A stretch of 64,000 nucleotides of DNA from Christiangramia gaetbulicola (lineage in GTDB: Bacteria > Bacteroidota > Bacteroidia > Flavobacteriales > Flavobacteriaceae), in NCBI RefSeq assembly GCF_003054225.1, contig NZ_QBKQ01000003.1, positions 434,001-498,000 of the forward strand, written 5' to 3'. Every line of letters begins with the position of its first letter. Position 1 is the stretch's first letter. Below the pieces are notes generated by a model, which was not told where the DNA came from, ran no database searches, and saw nothing but the letters and a program-made list of their open reading frames with translations. The position numbers and the translations under genes are program-made. Below are positions 35,549 to 44,284 of the stretch, piece after piece.

Positions 35549-36425
35549 GATGTGCGATATATAATTTTGCGTCCGGTTCTTCCTCAAGTTTTTTGTTCAT
35601 CCTATTGGTTTGTTCGGTAAAGGTTTTAAGGTCCACGCCTTTACAAACCCCATAAGAATAATGGTAACTCAGAATTTCCAGATCTTTTGGAGAAAGCTTT
35701 TTTGCTCCGGGACATTTTGAGAGATAACTTCCACATATTAAAAGGTCGGAGGTTTTAAAGTGGCCTAGAGATTTGAAAAAGTTGGATTTCAACAGCTGTT
35801 TTTGTTCGAACTCTGCTCTAACAAATTCGGTGTTGATTTTCAAATGACCTTTATAAATTTGCTGTTTGCCATTCCAGCCAATATAATATCCATTTTCCTG
35901 ATATCTCATTTTGGGTTCGTACTCTGTAGAATGCTTCTCATTGAGATAATAAACTACGTAGTTTGCTTTTTCCTCATCATATTTTCTTGAAATATTCAAG
36001 GAATCGATGTCTTTAGAGATTTTCGCAGCAAATTTCATTAATTCGTTAGCGTGATCTTCGGGAACACCTTCGTCAAAATAAATATTGATATCATCCTTCC
36101 AAAGATGCATTCTTTGATCAGAACTATTAGAATTGTCTGGATTGTAGACAACCTCCTTATAGATGTTTAGAAAAACAGAATCTTTTGGTTCATATTCAAC
36201 CTTTACCATATTTTTTCCTTTCAAGGGATCAAAATCTAGAGGGACACTAACTAAGGTGTCTCCATCTCTGAACATGAATTCGGTAGTGTCTGTAGTTTTT
36301 CCAATAAACCTTTCGTAGGCATTTAATGGAATAAATTTCTTTACCAAACGTCTTGAAATAGTGTCCTGGCCGAAGGAAGAAAATGAAATTAAAATTGTGG
36401 CAATTAGAATAAAAAATCTTGTCAT
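35541..36425 (-). CDS. Secreted protein of unknown function, DUF2927-like pattern
   Basis: A 294-residue exported protein: MTRFFILIATILISFSSFGQ is a signal peptide. The C-terminal two thirds read DINIYFDEG, then a helix, ANYVVYYLN, a strand-rich middle, and finally LICGSYLS ... LSPKDLEILSYHYSYGVCKG. That order resembles DUF2927, whose members keep an EE pair in a metzincin-like helix; here the corresponding helix (FFKSLGHF) has no glutamates, so an inactive relative is possible. Four cysteines could form two disulfides. It follows the carboxyltransferase gene by three bases and overlaps the M1 gene, so it belongs to that operon. Family assignment is tentative. Confidence 0.6.
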   Translation of the reverse strand: MTRFFILIATILISFSSFGQDTISRRLVKKFIPLNAYERFIGKTTDTTEFMFRDGDTLVSVPLDFDPLKGKNMVKVEYEPKDSVFLNIYKEVVYNPDNSNSSDQRMHLWKDDINIYFDEGVPEDHANELMKFAAKISKDIDSLNISRKYDEEKANYVVYYLNEKHSTEYEPKMRYQENGYYIGWNGKQQIYKGHLKINTEFVRAEFEQKQLLKSNFFKSLGHFKTSDLLICGSYLSKCPGAKKLSPKDLEILSYHYSYGVCKGVDLKTFTEQTNRMNKKLEEEPDAKLYIAHHE

Positions 36426-36428
36426 GAA

Positions 36429-38057
36429 TTAGGTTTGGATTACGCCCATGTTAAAATCTTTTTCGATTGGAGCGTGGTTAGCGGCTTCGATTCCCATAGA
36501 GATCCATTTTCTGGTATCTAGAGGATCTATGATCGCATCTGTCCAGATACGCGCAGCAGCGTAGTAAGCTGAGGTTTGAGCGTCATATTTGGCTTTCAGT
36601 TTTTCGAAGACTTCTTTTTCCTTTTCTTCGTCAACCTTTTCTCCTTTTTTGGCCATGGAAGCGGTTTCTATCTGTGCAAGCACCTTTGCAGCCTGAGTTC
36701 CACCCATTACTGCAAGCTCTGCACTTGGCCAGGCCGCAATAAGTCTTGGATCATAGGCCTTGCCGCACATAGCGTAATTCCCCGCACCATATGAATTTCC
36801 AATAATGATCGTGAATTTTGGAACTACAGAATTACTTACTGCATTCACCATTTTCGCACCATCTTTAATGATACCACCATGTTCACTTTTGCTACCTACC
36901 ATGAACCCGGTAACGTCCTGTAGGAATACTAAAGGAATTTTTTTCTGGTTACAGTTTGCAATGAATCTAGTCGCTTTATCGGCAGAATCTGAATAGATCA
37001 CGCCGCCAAACTGCATTTCACCTTTCTTGGTCCTTACAATTTTACGCTGGTTGGCAACAATTCCAACGGCCCAGCCATCTATCCTGGCATATCCGGTGAT
37101 TATGGTCTGGCCATAACCTTCCTTATATTCTTCGAATTCAGAATTGTCCACTAGTCTGTAGATGATCTCATGCATATCATACTGGTCACTTCGCTTTTTT
37201 GGAAGTATTCCATAGATCTCTTCTGGCTTCTCTTTTGGTTTTGCCGGTTTTGTGTGATTATAACCAGCTTTGTCGTAATCACCGATCTTATCCATGATAT
37301 TCTGGATCCTGGTTAGGGCGTCCTTGTCATCTTTAGCTTTGTAATCGGTAACCCCGCTAATTTCACTGTGCGTAGTTGCACCACCCAGGGTTTCATTGTC
37401 TATGGATTCCCCTATGGCAGCTTTTACCAGGTAGCTTCCTGCCAGGAAAATACTTCCGGTCTTTTCTACAATAATGGCTTCATCACTCATAATTGGGAGA
37501 TAGGCACCACCGGCAACACAACTTCCCATTACGGCAGCGACCTGGGTAATTCCCATACTGCTCATTACCGCATTGTTTCTGAATATTCTTCCGAAATGTT
37601 CTTTATCCGGGAAGATCTCATCCTGCATAGGAAGATAAACCCCGGCGCTGTCTACAAGGTAAATGATAGGCAACCTGTTTTCAATAGCGATCTCCTGTGC
37701 TCTCAGGTTCTTTTTTCCAGTAATAGGGAACCATGCTCCAGCCTTAACCGTTGCATCATTGGCAACCACAATACATTGCTTTCCTGAAACGTAGCCTATT
37801 TTAACCACAACTCCTCCACTAGGGCAACCACCATGTTCTTCATACATGCCATCACCAGCAAATGCACCTATTTCGATAGATCTTTCCTTGTCGTCAAGGA
37901 GAAAATCTATACGCTCCCTGGCGGTCATTTTACCCTTAGCATGATGTTTCTCTATTCTTTTTTCTCCCCCTCCTAATTTTATTTTTGCAAGCTTTTGTTT
38001 CATAGAGGAAACCAAAAGCTTGTTATAATCTTCATTCTTGTTGAAGTTGATATCCAT
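36429..38057 (-). CDS. Acyl-CoA carboxylase, carboxyltransferase (beta) subunit
   Basis: A 542-residue carboxyltransferase of the PccB/MccB group that moves CO2 from biotin to an acyl-CoA. ERIDFLLDD and GAWFPITGKKNL open the N-domain; VDSAGVYLPMQDEIFPDKEH and MGSCVAGGAYLPIMSDEA are closest in my reading to 3-methylcrotonyl-CoA carboxylase, which uses SGG/AGG loops for the oxyanion holes. The C-domain has QDVTGFMVGSKSEHGG and GAGNYAMCGKAYDPR. It has no biotin domain, so a partner alpha subunit is needed and is not in this window. Leucine degradation is the most likely role; propionyl-CoA remains an alternative. First gene of a minus-strand operon with the secreted DUF2927-like protein and M1 peptidase. 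Confidence 0.93.
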   Translation of the reverse strand: MDINFNKNEDYNKLLVSSMKQKLAKIKLGGGEKRIEKHHAKGKMTARERIDFLLDDKERSIEIGAFAGDGMYEEHGGCPSGGVVVKIGYVSGKQCIVVANDATVKAGAWFPITGKKNLRAQEIAIENRLPIIYLVDSAGVYLPMQDEIFPDKEHFGRIFRNNAVMSSMGITQVAAVMGSCVAGGAYLPIMSDEAIIVEKTGSIFLAGSYLVKAAIGESIDNETLGGATTHSEISGVTDYKAKDDKDALTRIQNIMDKIGDYDKAGYNHTKPAKPKEKPEEIYGILPKKRSDQYDMHEIIYRLVDNSEFEEYKEGYGQTIITGYARIDGWAVGIVANQRKIVRTKKGEMQFGGVIYSDSADKATRFIANCNQKKIPLVFLQDVTGFMVGSKSEHGGIIKDGAKMVNAVSNSVVPKFTIIIGNSYGAGNYAMCGKAYDPRLIAAWPSAELAVMGGTQAAKVLAQIETASMAKKGEKVDEEKEKEVFEKLKAKYDAQTSAYYAAARIWTDAIIDPLDTRKWISMGIEAANHAPIEKDFNMGVIQT

Positions 38058-38191
38058 TATATTGAGCTTTTTACAATAATTTGTTTATTTTAATATGATT
38101 AATTTTAAATTAATCTGATTTCCGGAGAAATTTTGTGAATTTTCTTCCAGAAATGGCTTTTGGCTAAAATACAAAAACACAACAATTCTCG

Positions 38192-38205
38192 GCTTTAATT
38201 AAAGC
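38192..38205. repeat. 14-bp perfect palindrome upstream of a small membrane protein gene
   Basis: GCTTTAATTAAAGC, 38 bases before the ATG at 38244 and just upstream of GATATTTG, a one-mismatch -7 box. Possible operator; chance is not excluded in A+T-rich DNA. Confidence 0.3.
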
Positions 38206-38243
38206 AATAAAAATTAGCCGATATTTGTATAAAATCAGCATAT

Positions 38244-38423
38244 ATGGCAATGAATAAAAATACCATTTTTGGATGGGCTTCCTTTCTTACCTTCCTTGTA
38301 GGAACAGCTTTGGTACTTTTAGGTGTTTTAAAATATAAGGAGTTTGCGATTGGATTCTCGGTGACGGGAATCGGTTTCTTTTTCATCTCCTGGGTTTTCA
38401 ATGCCTTGAAAGGACGGGTTTAA
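38244..38423 (+). CDS. Small two-helix membrane protein (CAL67264 family)
   Basis: A 59-residue protein: MAMNKNTIFGWASF, then two transmembrane helices (LTFLVGTALVLLGVLKY and FSVTGIGFFFISWVFNA) and a short basic tail LKGRV. It matches in my memory a small flavobacterial family named CAL67264; that name is recalled, not checked. The ATG at 38250 is an alternative start. A palindrome and a near-consensus -7 box (GATATTTG) are upstream, so it likely has its own promoter. The DinB-like gene follows after 11 bases and is probably co-transcribed. Function unknown. Confidence 0.8.
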   Translation: MAMNKNTIFGWASFLTFLVGTALVLLGVLKYKEFAIGFSVTGIGFFFISWVFNALKGRV

Positions 38424-38434
38424 ATTCAGCTTAA

Positions 38435-38914
38435 ATGATATCAGAAAAATCGACGAGAGACCAATTAGTAAGACACCTTGAAGGTGGTTTAGCTTATGCC
38501 AGTATAGATAGTTTTTTAGATGCAATTCCCTTTGAGAAGATCGGGAAGAGACCTGCTGGTTTACCATATTCTTTTTACGAGGTGTTTTTTCATATCGCAT
38601 TTGCACAGAAAGATATATTGGAATACACGATTTCTGGAGATTACGAAACCAGGAACTGGCCAGATGATTACTGGCCCGGTGTGCCTGAGCCCGGTAGTGA
38701 AGAAGAATGGGAAGATCTAAAAGCAGATTATTTTGAAGACAGAAGACTGCTGAAGGACTTTATACTGGATGAGAAAAACGAACTAATCAAACCTGTGGTA
38801 AATTCGAAAGAACACAGCTTATTAAGGGAGATCTTTCTTGTTGTTGAACATACCGCCTACCACACAGGACAGTTGCTTATAATTCAAAGATTATTGGGAG
38901 TTTATGATAATTGA
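38435..38914 (+). CDS. DinB family protein
   Basis: A 159-residue four-helix-bundle protein of the DinB/YfiT superfamily. The metal-site histidines are seen in FFHIAFAQKDI (about residue 50) and in EHTAYHTGQLLII (about residue 140), the usual spacing for three His ligands. Such proteins bind a divalent metal; some are thiol transferases using bacillithiol, others have no known activity. No SOS-type promoter is visible. It lies 11 bases after the small membrane protein gene and its stop codon overlaps the -33 element of the predicted ettA promoter. Confidence 0.88.
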   Translation: MISEKSTRDQLVRHLEGGLAYASIDSFLDAIPFEKIGKRPAGLPYSFYEVFFHIAFAQKDILEYTISGDYETRNWPDDYWPGVPEPGSEEEWEDLKADYFEDRRLLKDFILDEKNELIKPVVNSKEHSLLREIFLVVEHTAYHTGQLLIIQRLLGVYDN

Positions 38915-38940
38915 TTTCTGTGAAAAATTCAGGATATTTG
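38911..38940 (+). promoter_or_regulatory. Predicted ettA promoter
   Basis: TTG, 19 bases, GATATTTG (one mismatch to TAnnTTTG). A 9-bp inverted repeat (ATTCAGGAT/ATCCTGAAT, 38927-38951) overlaps the -7 box and the predicted start near 38946. Confidence 0.4.
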
Positions 38941-38977
38941 CAATCCTGAATAATTAAGAAACTAAATTTTAAAATAT

Positions 38978-40669
38978 ATGTCAGACGATAAAAAAGTTAT
39001 TTTTTCGATGTCTGGAGTTACCAAGACCTTTCCGAAGGCGAACACTCCAGTATTGAAGAATATTTATTTGAGCTTCTTTTATGGAGCTAAGATCGGTATC
39101 CTGGGTCTTAATGGTTCTGGTAAATCTACTTTGCTTAATATCATTGCCGGGAAAGATCAGAATTTCCAGGGTGATGTGGTATTCTCTCCAAATTACAGTG
39201 TAGGAATGCTTGAGCAGGAACCTGAACTTGATGAAGAAAAAACGGTACTTGAGGTCGTAAAGGAAGGTGTTGCTGAAACCGTAGGGATCCTGGATGAATA
39301 CAACAAGATCAACGATATGTTTGGTCTTCCGGAAGTTTATGAAGATGCAGATAAGATGCAGAAGCTTATGGACAAACAGGCTGAACTTCAGGATAAGATC
39401 GATGCCAGCAATGCCTGGGAACTGGATACAAAACTGGAGATCGCTATGGATGCGCTTAGAACTCCAGATCCAGATAAGAAAATTTCGGTTCTTTCCGGAG
39501 GGGAAAGAAGGAGAGTGGCGCTTTGCCGCCTATTGCTTCAGGAGCCTGATGTACTGTTACTGGATGAGCCTACCAACCACCTTGATGCAGAATCTGTACA
39601 CTGGCTGGAGCATCATTTACAGCAATACAAAGGAACGGTGATCGCGGTAACTCACGACCGTTATTTCCTTGATAACGTAGCGGGATGGATCCTTGAACTT
39701 GATAGAGGAGAGGGAATTCCATGGAAAGGGAATTATTCTTCGTGGCTGGACCAAAAATCCAAGAGACTTGCCCAGGAACAAAAGCAGGCTAGTAAACGCC
39801 AGAAAACACTGGAGCGAGAGCTTGAATGGTCAAGAATGAGCCCAAAAGGAAGACAGACCAAGCAAAAAGCCAGGCTTAAGAATTATGATAAACTATTAAG
39901 CCAGGATCAAAAGCAACTTGATGAAAAGCTGGAGATCTATATCCCTAATGGTCCTCGTTTAGGTACGAATGTGATCGAAGCCGACGGAGTTAGTAAAGCT
40001 TTTGGAGATAAATTATTATATGAAGACCTTAATTTCAAACTTCCTCAAGCAGGGATAGTTGGAGTTATTGGTCCTAACGGTGCTGGTAAAACCACTATTT
40101 TCAAAATGATCATGGGAGAGGAAGAACCAGATAAAGGTAGTTTTAAAGTAGGGGAGACCGCTAAAATCGCTTATGTAGATCAGAGTCATTCTAATATCGA
40201 CCCAGATAAGACCATCTGGCAGAACTTTAGCGATGAGCAGGAGTTGATCATGATGGGAGGCCGTCAGGTGAATTCAAGAGCATATCTAAGCCGATTCAAT
40301 TTTAGTGGAAGCGAGCAGAATAAAAAAGTAAGCATGCTGTCTGGAGGGGAAAGAAACCGTCTGCATTTAGCGATGACCTTGAAAGAAGAAGGAAACGTTC
40401 TGTTACTGGATGAGCCTACGAACGACCTGGATGTAAATACCCTTCGTGCACTGGAAGAAGGTCTGGATAACTTTGCGGGATGTGCTGTAGTTATTTCTCA
40501 CGACCGTTGGTTCCTGGATAGAATTTGTACACATATCCTTGCCTTTGAAGGTGATTCGCAAGTGTATTTCTTTGAAGGAAGTTTCTCAGATTACGAAGAG
40601 AATAAAAAGAAACGTCTTGGCGGAGATATTATGCCGAAACGTATTAAATACAAGAAGCTTGTTAGATAA
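38978..40669 (+). CDS. ettA: Energy-dependent translational throttle protein, ABC-F
   Basis: A 563-residue soluble ABC-F ATPase that binds the ribosomal E site and gates translation by energy state. First nucleotide domain: Walker A GLNGSGKST near residue 46, signature LSGGERRRVA and Walker B VLLLDEPTNHLD. Second: GPNGAGKTT near residue 367, LSGGERNRLHLA and LLLDEPTNDLD. Between the domains lies the charged linker of about 70 residues with the EttA-type sequence SRMSPKGRQTKQKARLKNYD. No membrane segments. Full length. It ends before a bidirectional terminator. Confidence 0.95.
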   Translation: MSDDKKVIFSMSGVTKTFPKANTPVLKNIYLSFFYGAKIGILGLNGSGKSTLLNIIAGKDQNFQGDVVFSPNYSVGMLEQEPELDEEKTVLEVVKEGVAETVGILDEYNKINDMFGLPEVYEDADKMQKLMDKQAELQDKIDASNAWELDTKLEIAMDALRTPDPDKKISVLSGGERRRVALCRLLLQEPDVLLLDEPTNHLDAESVHWLEHHLQQYKGTVIAVTHDRYFLDNVAGWILELDRGEGIPWKGNYSSWLDQKSKRLAQEQKQASKRQKTLERELEWSRMSPKGRQTKQKARLKNYDKLLSQDQKQLDEKLEIYIPNGPRLGTNVIEADGVSKAFGDKLLYEDLNFKLPQAGIVGVIGPNGAGKTTIFKMIMGEEEPDKGSFKVGETAKIAYVDQSHSNIDPDKTIWQNFSDEQELIMMGGRQVNSRAYLSRFNFSGSEQNKKVSMLSGGERNRLHLAMTLKEEGNVLLLDEPTNDLDVNTLRALEEGLDNFAGCAVVISHDRWFLDRICTHILAFEGDSQVYFFEGSFSDYEENKKKRLGGDIMPKRIKYKKLVR

Positions 40670-40693
40670 TAGCTTTGAGATATAAGTAATAAG

Positions 40694-40729
40694 AAAAAAG
40701 GAGCTGAAATTATTTTTCAGCTCCTTTTT
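40694..40729. terminator. Bidirectional terminator between ettA and the DUF1456 gene
   Basis: AAAAAGGAGCTGAAA paired with TTTCAGCTCCTTTTT around a short loop, with A run on the left and T run on the right, so it works for both convergent genes. Confidence 0.9.
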
Positions 40730-40752
40730 AATTTCTTCTAAAGTTTAATTTT

Positions 40753-40989
40753 TTACTTCTTCTTAGGCATAGGCCCTCGAAGGTGAATGATCAAACCGTC
40801 CAGGAAATTTCTTAGAAACTGGTCTCCGCATTCCACATATTTTTCATGATCCTCTCTTCTGAAAATAGCTCCCAGTTCACTTTTTGAAACTTTAAAATCA
40901 ACCAGTTCACATATCTTTACAATGTCTTCATTAGTGAGCTTGTGAGCTACGCGTAATTTTTTGAAAATATCATTATTCGTTAGTGCCAT
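40753..40989 (-). CDS. DUF1456 small protein, single-domain form
   Basis: A 78-residue protein with the DUF1456 (YehS) pattern NNDIFKKLRVAHKLTNEDIVKICEL and VSKSELGAIFRREDHEKY, a four-helix unit reminiscent of nucleic-acid-associated small proteins. E. coli YehS has two copies of this unit; here only one plus a short tail (RGPMPKKK) exists, so it is a half-length form. Its start overlaps the end of the DUF2254 gene by 17 bases, implying coupled translation. Function unknown. Confidence 0.88.
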   Translation of the reverse strand: MALTNNDIFKKLRVAHKLTNEDIVKICELVDFKVSKSELGAIFRREDHEKYVECGDQFLRNFLDGLIIHLRGPMPKKK

Positions 40990-42286
40990 CTTTAGTTTGT
41001 CTTTGTAGATTAAAATTTAAAGCCAGGTTAGCTGCTTTTTCAATGTCTTCTTCGTTATCTATAAATGCTTTCGCATCTTTTAGTAAGCTTTCCGCCTCAT
41101 TTTTAAGTATTCTTGAATATTTTGATTCGCTTGTTTGCTGCTTTTCCAGATAATAAAACATGAGCAATAGTTTTTGTACCAGGATAATATCATGTTTACA
41201 ATATGTGCGTATAGATGCCATTATATTGTATAGAAGATCTTCGAAATTTATCGTGTTCAGTTTAATATAAACTTTTTCGTCCCTAACAATCACACTGGAA
41301 TCCTTTTTCTTCATGCGTAGCGATAGCAGTTCTGTAAGATAATCTATCCCGTTAATCGCAGTACCTGGATCATTAATACCCGGTGACATTGCCTTCACGA
41401 TAATTTCAGTGATCTGTTTAAAGGCAAGGGTGTAATTATCGGCTACCAGTTCTTCCCTGGAAAAGTTGAAATTAGAAAGTATCTTTTTTACGAGATCTTC
41501 ATCAAGATCTTTGTCGGCTTTAAATAGAGGAATTCCGCTTAGAACAAAAATCCCTTTTACGGGAAGTATGTGCAATAGAATATCATTTTCTTCACAGATA
41601 TCGACCAAATTGGTAAATGAAATATTTTGTAAATATCCACTCTTTTCACTGTGGTATTCTTTCCAGTCTTCTGTAGAGGGAAAATCATCATTCTGGTTTT
41701 CTTCTGTATTTATCAGTTTGTCCAGTCTCTTTCTAGCCGTCTCAAAAATATTTTGGAGAATGTTACTTATCTGTATGCTCTGGGAAATATTATGGATAAA
41801 ATAAATAAAGGCATAGATGCTTATAACGGTTTGAACAATACCAAGAAGTACGGAGAATCCAGGGATCTGTTCTTTATCTACCGTAGGCTGAATTGAAAAT
41901 AGGATAAAGATACAATAGAGGATGGTGAAAAGATAGATTCCTAGAATTACCTGGTGTCTTTTATCGCTTATTAGACCCGGAAGTAATCTGGGCGAAAAAT
42001 TACTGGAAGCCTGGCTTAATAATAACATCACCATGGAGAAGCTAAATACGACCATGGAGATAAGGCCTGAAATAAGCGCACTAAGCATGGTCATTGCGGT
42101 ATCTCCATTGTCCATGACCAGAACGGGAACATGCTCTAATAGATATTTAGATATACCTCTGTTCTCAAGGTATAGCATGAAAAAGGCAAAATTGAAACCT
42201 AAGAAAGCCAGCAAGGTCGGGTAAAATGCGATCTTACTTTCAACGACATTGAAAAAGGCAATAGTGCGATTGTAGAGTTGTTTCAT
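40973..42286 (-). CDS. DUF2254 membrane protein
   Basis: A 437-residue protein whose first 170 residues hold four transmembrane helices (near 20-40, 65-90, 110-135 and 145-165) and whose rest is soluble, rich in helices and ending in Lys/Glu/Arg-rich stretches. KAMSPGINDPGTAINGIDYL around residue 300 is the conserved DUF2254 block. The family may be a channel or sensor; none is characterised well. It is 17 bases overlapping with DUF1456, so the two gene products may act together. The start codon is an ATG with QLYNRTIAFFN; no Shine-Dalgarno. Confidence 0.87.
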   Translation of the reverse strand: MKQLYNRTIAFFNVVESKIAFYPTLLAFLGFNFAFFMLYLENRGISKYLLEHVPVLVMDNGDTAMTMLSALISGLISMVVFSFSMVMLLLSQASSNFSPRLLPGLISDKRHQVILGIYLFTILYCIFILFSIQPTVDKEQIPGFSVLLGIVQTVISIYAFIYFIHNISQSIQISNILQNIFETARKRLDKLINTEENQNDDFPSTEDWKEYHSEKSGYLQNISFTNLVDICEENDILLHILPVKGIFVLSGIPLFKADKDLDEDLVKKILSNFNFSREELVADNYTLAFKQITEIIVKAMSPGINDPGTAINGIDYLTELLSLRMKKKDSSVIVRDEKVYIKLNTINFEDLLYNIMASIRTYCKHDIILVQKLLLMFYYLEKQQTSESKYSRILKNEAESLLKDAKAFIDNEEDIEKAANLALNFNLQRQTKDGTNE

Positions 42287-42482
42287 GCTATCTGAAATTC
42301 AGTTTTTAAAGTTAAACAATCTACTGAGAGTCGGCTTAATTTAATCTTTATTTATAACAGCAGACAAAATGACACTTTAAAATAGGTGAAAAGCGACAAA
42401 AAGGCATGGTTTTAGAAATGGTATTTCAATTGCTATAGAATAGGTGAATTCAAAATAAATAATAACTAAAAAACATAAAGCC

Positions 42483-42926
42483 ATGAGTCTAATTAAAAGA
42501 AACGAAACAAATTGGTTGCCTTCAGTATTTGATGACATTTTCAGAACTGACTGGCTAGGTGGAACTACTAATGTAAATAGTATTGGAACCAGCATTCCAG
42601 CTGTGAATATTATGGAGACCGAAGACAGTTTTAATGTTGAGGTTGCTGCACCGGGAATGACCAAAGAAGATTTTAATATCGAACTTGATAATGATGTCTT
42701 GACTATCTCTTCTGAGGATAAAAAGGAAAAAGAAACTACCGATAAGAACGGAAGGTTCACCAGGAAAGAATTTAGCTATAGTACTTTTAAACGTGCCTTT
42801 AGCTTACCAGATTCGGTAGACAGTGCTAAAATATCAGCTTCATATAATAATGGAGTTCTGGAAATTGCACTTCCTAAAAAAGAAGAGGCAAAAGTCCAGG
42901 CAAAGAGATTGATCGATATCTCATAA
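42483..42926 (+). CDS. Small heat-shock protein, Hsp20/alpha-crystallin family
   Basis: A 147-residue chaperone that holds unfolding proteins in the cytoplasm. The N-terminal arm (RNETNWLPSVFDDIFRTDWLGG) is aromatic, the alpha-crystallin domain runs from about residue 40 (PAVNIMETEDSFNVEVAAPGM) to 140, with the conserved AxxxnGVL block as SASYNNGVLEIALPK. The C-terminal extension lacks a strict IxI but has the RLIDIS motif. The 196-base upstream gap carries the direct repeat AATAGGTGAA (42381 and 42439, 58 bases apart), a possible heat-shock regulator site. It ends in a terminator shared with the convergent gene. Confidence 0.93.
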   Translation: MSLIKRNETNWLPSVFDDIFRTDWLGGTTNVNSIGTSIPAVNIMETEDSFNVEVAAPGMTKEDFNIELDNDVLTISSEDKKEKETTDKNGRFTRKEFSYSTFKRAFSLPDSVDSAKISASYNNGVLEIALPKKEEAKVQAKRLIDIS

Positions 42927-42949
42927 CCAGGTTAAATTTGATTAGTTAG

Positions 42950-42977
42950 AAAAAGACGCCTAATTCAGGCGTCTTTT
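42950..42977. terminator. Bidirectional terminator between hsp20 and the YGI-repeat gene
   Basis: AAAAGACGCCT-AATTC-AGGCGTCTTTT, perfect 11-bp stem with T run; the right arm abuts the last codons of the minus-strand gene. Confidence 0.9.
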
Positions 42978-44195
42978 TTATTGGTTTAATAATATCCACC
43001 GGTTCCCCGCACTCTGGATAGTAAAGATCTGTTGAGGTTTTATGCTTACTATTTTTGAATTTGTTTTTACATCGAATAGATCATCTCCACCCTGGAATAG
43101 TAAGGTCTTTTCAGAATTCCCCGGCCAGTTGATCAGCCTTATTATTCTACCTTTATTTGAAGCAGAAGGAGGAATTACCAATCCCGAGATCTGATTATTT
43201 ATTCTTAGAGAACCTATCTCGTCGGTAATAACGAAATCACCAGTAGAACTCGTGGTTGATGAATAATTTTCAAATCCGGCATTGCTCCAGGTTACCTGCC
43301 CGGTTGCATTGGTCATCATTATCTGTCCTTCGCTACCACGGGAAGCGGGTAAAACATATTCGGTTTCCGGAGTGTTTCCTATCCCAACCCGGCCGGCAAA
43401 GTAGGCGGCAAATACATTACTGTTGGAATCTCCTATTGCAATACTATAGATACCGTAGATATTCCCAACACCCTGGATAGATCCTATTTCGCTGTAAATG
43501 CCGTAATTATTGCTTTTTGCACCAAAGGTTCGCCCCACGCGATTAAATATCCCGTAGATATCGTTGGTTCCTGTGTTTTGGTAAGTTTCATTGAAAATGC
43601 CATAATGAATGCCGATCCCAACACCTCCAACATTCGATTTTATACCGTATTTGTTTCCATTCGTCTGGCTCCGGTTATCATTGATTATACCATAGGTTGT
43701 TAAATTATCGGTAGCAGAATTCGCATTATCTACCTCTAATCCCTTCTTTAAAGTCAGATCTTTTCCGGCAGCAATAGCTACCTGCAATCTCGAGGTGATG
43801 AGGTCAGTTCCTATGCCGATACTCGCATCCCGGTAAATAAGGTCTGAAAGATTATTAGGACTTTGAAAAGTTCCGGGTTTATAAAAATTTGATCCAGAAG
43901 CAGCAGGAGTGATAGCTTTCCATTTTGTTTCGGAAGCATTCCAGAAATAAAATCCGGAAGCCGAGCCTATAACGTCTTTGTCTAAAAAAATAAGCATTCC
44001 GTGCTGCGCAGCGCCAGGATTCTCGACCGGAAATTTATCTATCCTGGGGATAAGAATTCCGTCAATACTGGCCGGATCCTCCTTATTTGTTGCGGAAATA
44101 TCCAGCTGTGCCTTAGGATCTGAGTTGCCGATCCCTACTTGCGCTGTTAAAGTGAAACAGCACATGATTAAAAATGAATAGATAAAATTTTTCAT
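42978..44195 (-). CDS. Secreted protein with YGI repeats
   Basis: A 405-residue exported protein; ATG at 44195 begins the signal peptide MKNFIYSFLIMCCFTLTAQ (a TTG two codons upstream is not needed). The mature start VGIGNSDPKAQLDIS is a phrase common in flavobacterial secreted proteins with phage-tail-like heads. Residues about 165-275 carry six units spaced 13 to 17 residues (TYGIIND, KYGIKSN, HYGIFNE, IYGIFNR, NYGIYSE, IYGIYSI), then AYFAGRVGIG. This suggests a beta-helical or tail-fibre-like stalk. The C-terminal part is beta-rich with no known sorting tag. Possible surface adhesin; inference. Confidence 0.75.
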   Translation of the reverse strand: MKNFIYSFLIMCCFTLTAQVGIGNSDPKAQLDISATNKEDPASIDGILIPRIDKFPVENPGAAQHGMLIFLDKDVIGSASGFYFWNASETKWKAITPAASGSNFYKPGTFQSPNNLSDLIYRDASIGIGTDLITSRLQVAIAAGKDLTLKKGLEVDNANSATDNLTTYGIINDNRSQTNGNKYGIKSNVGGVGIGIHYGIFNETYQNTGTNDIYGIFNRVGRTFGAKSNNYGIYSEIGSIQGVGNIYGIYSIAIGDSNSNVFAAYFAGRVGIGNTPETEYVLPASRGSEGQIMMTNATGQVTWSNAGFENYSSTTSSTGDFVITDEIGSLRINNQISGLVIPPSASNKGRIIRLINWPGNSEKTLLFQGGDDLFDVKTNSKIVSIKPQQIFTIQSAGNRWILLNQ

Positions 44196-44284
44196 GGACA
44201 AACTATTTGTTTGTCATGGTAGAAAACGCAAGTGCTTTTGGATCTGATAAATATAGTTTAAAATATTGACCCTCAGATAATTAT

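Noticed and set aside
38927-38951. ATTCAGGAT/ATCCTGAAT hairpin as a terminator of the DinB gene
   Set aside because: No T run follows and it overlaps a good -7 box for ettA, so an ettA leader or operator is likelier.
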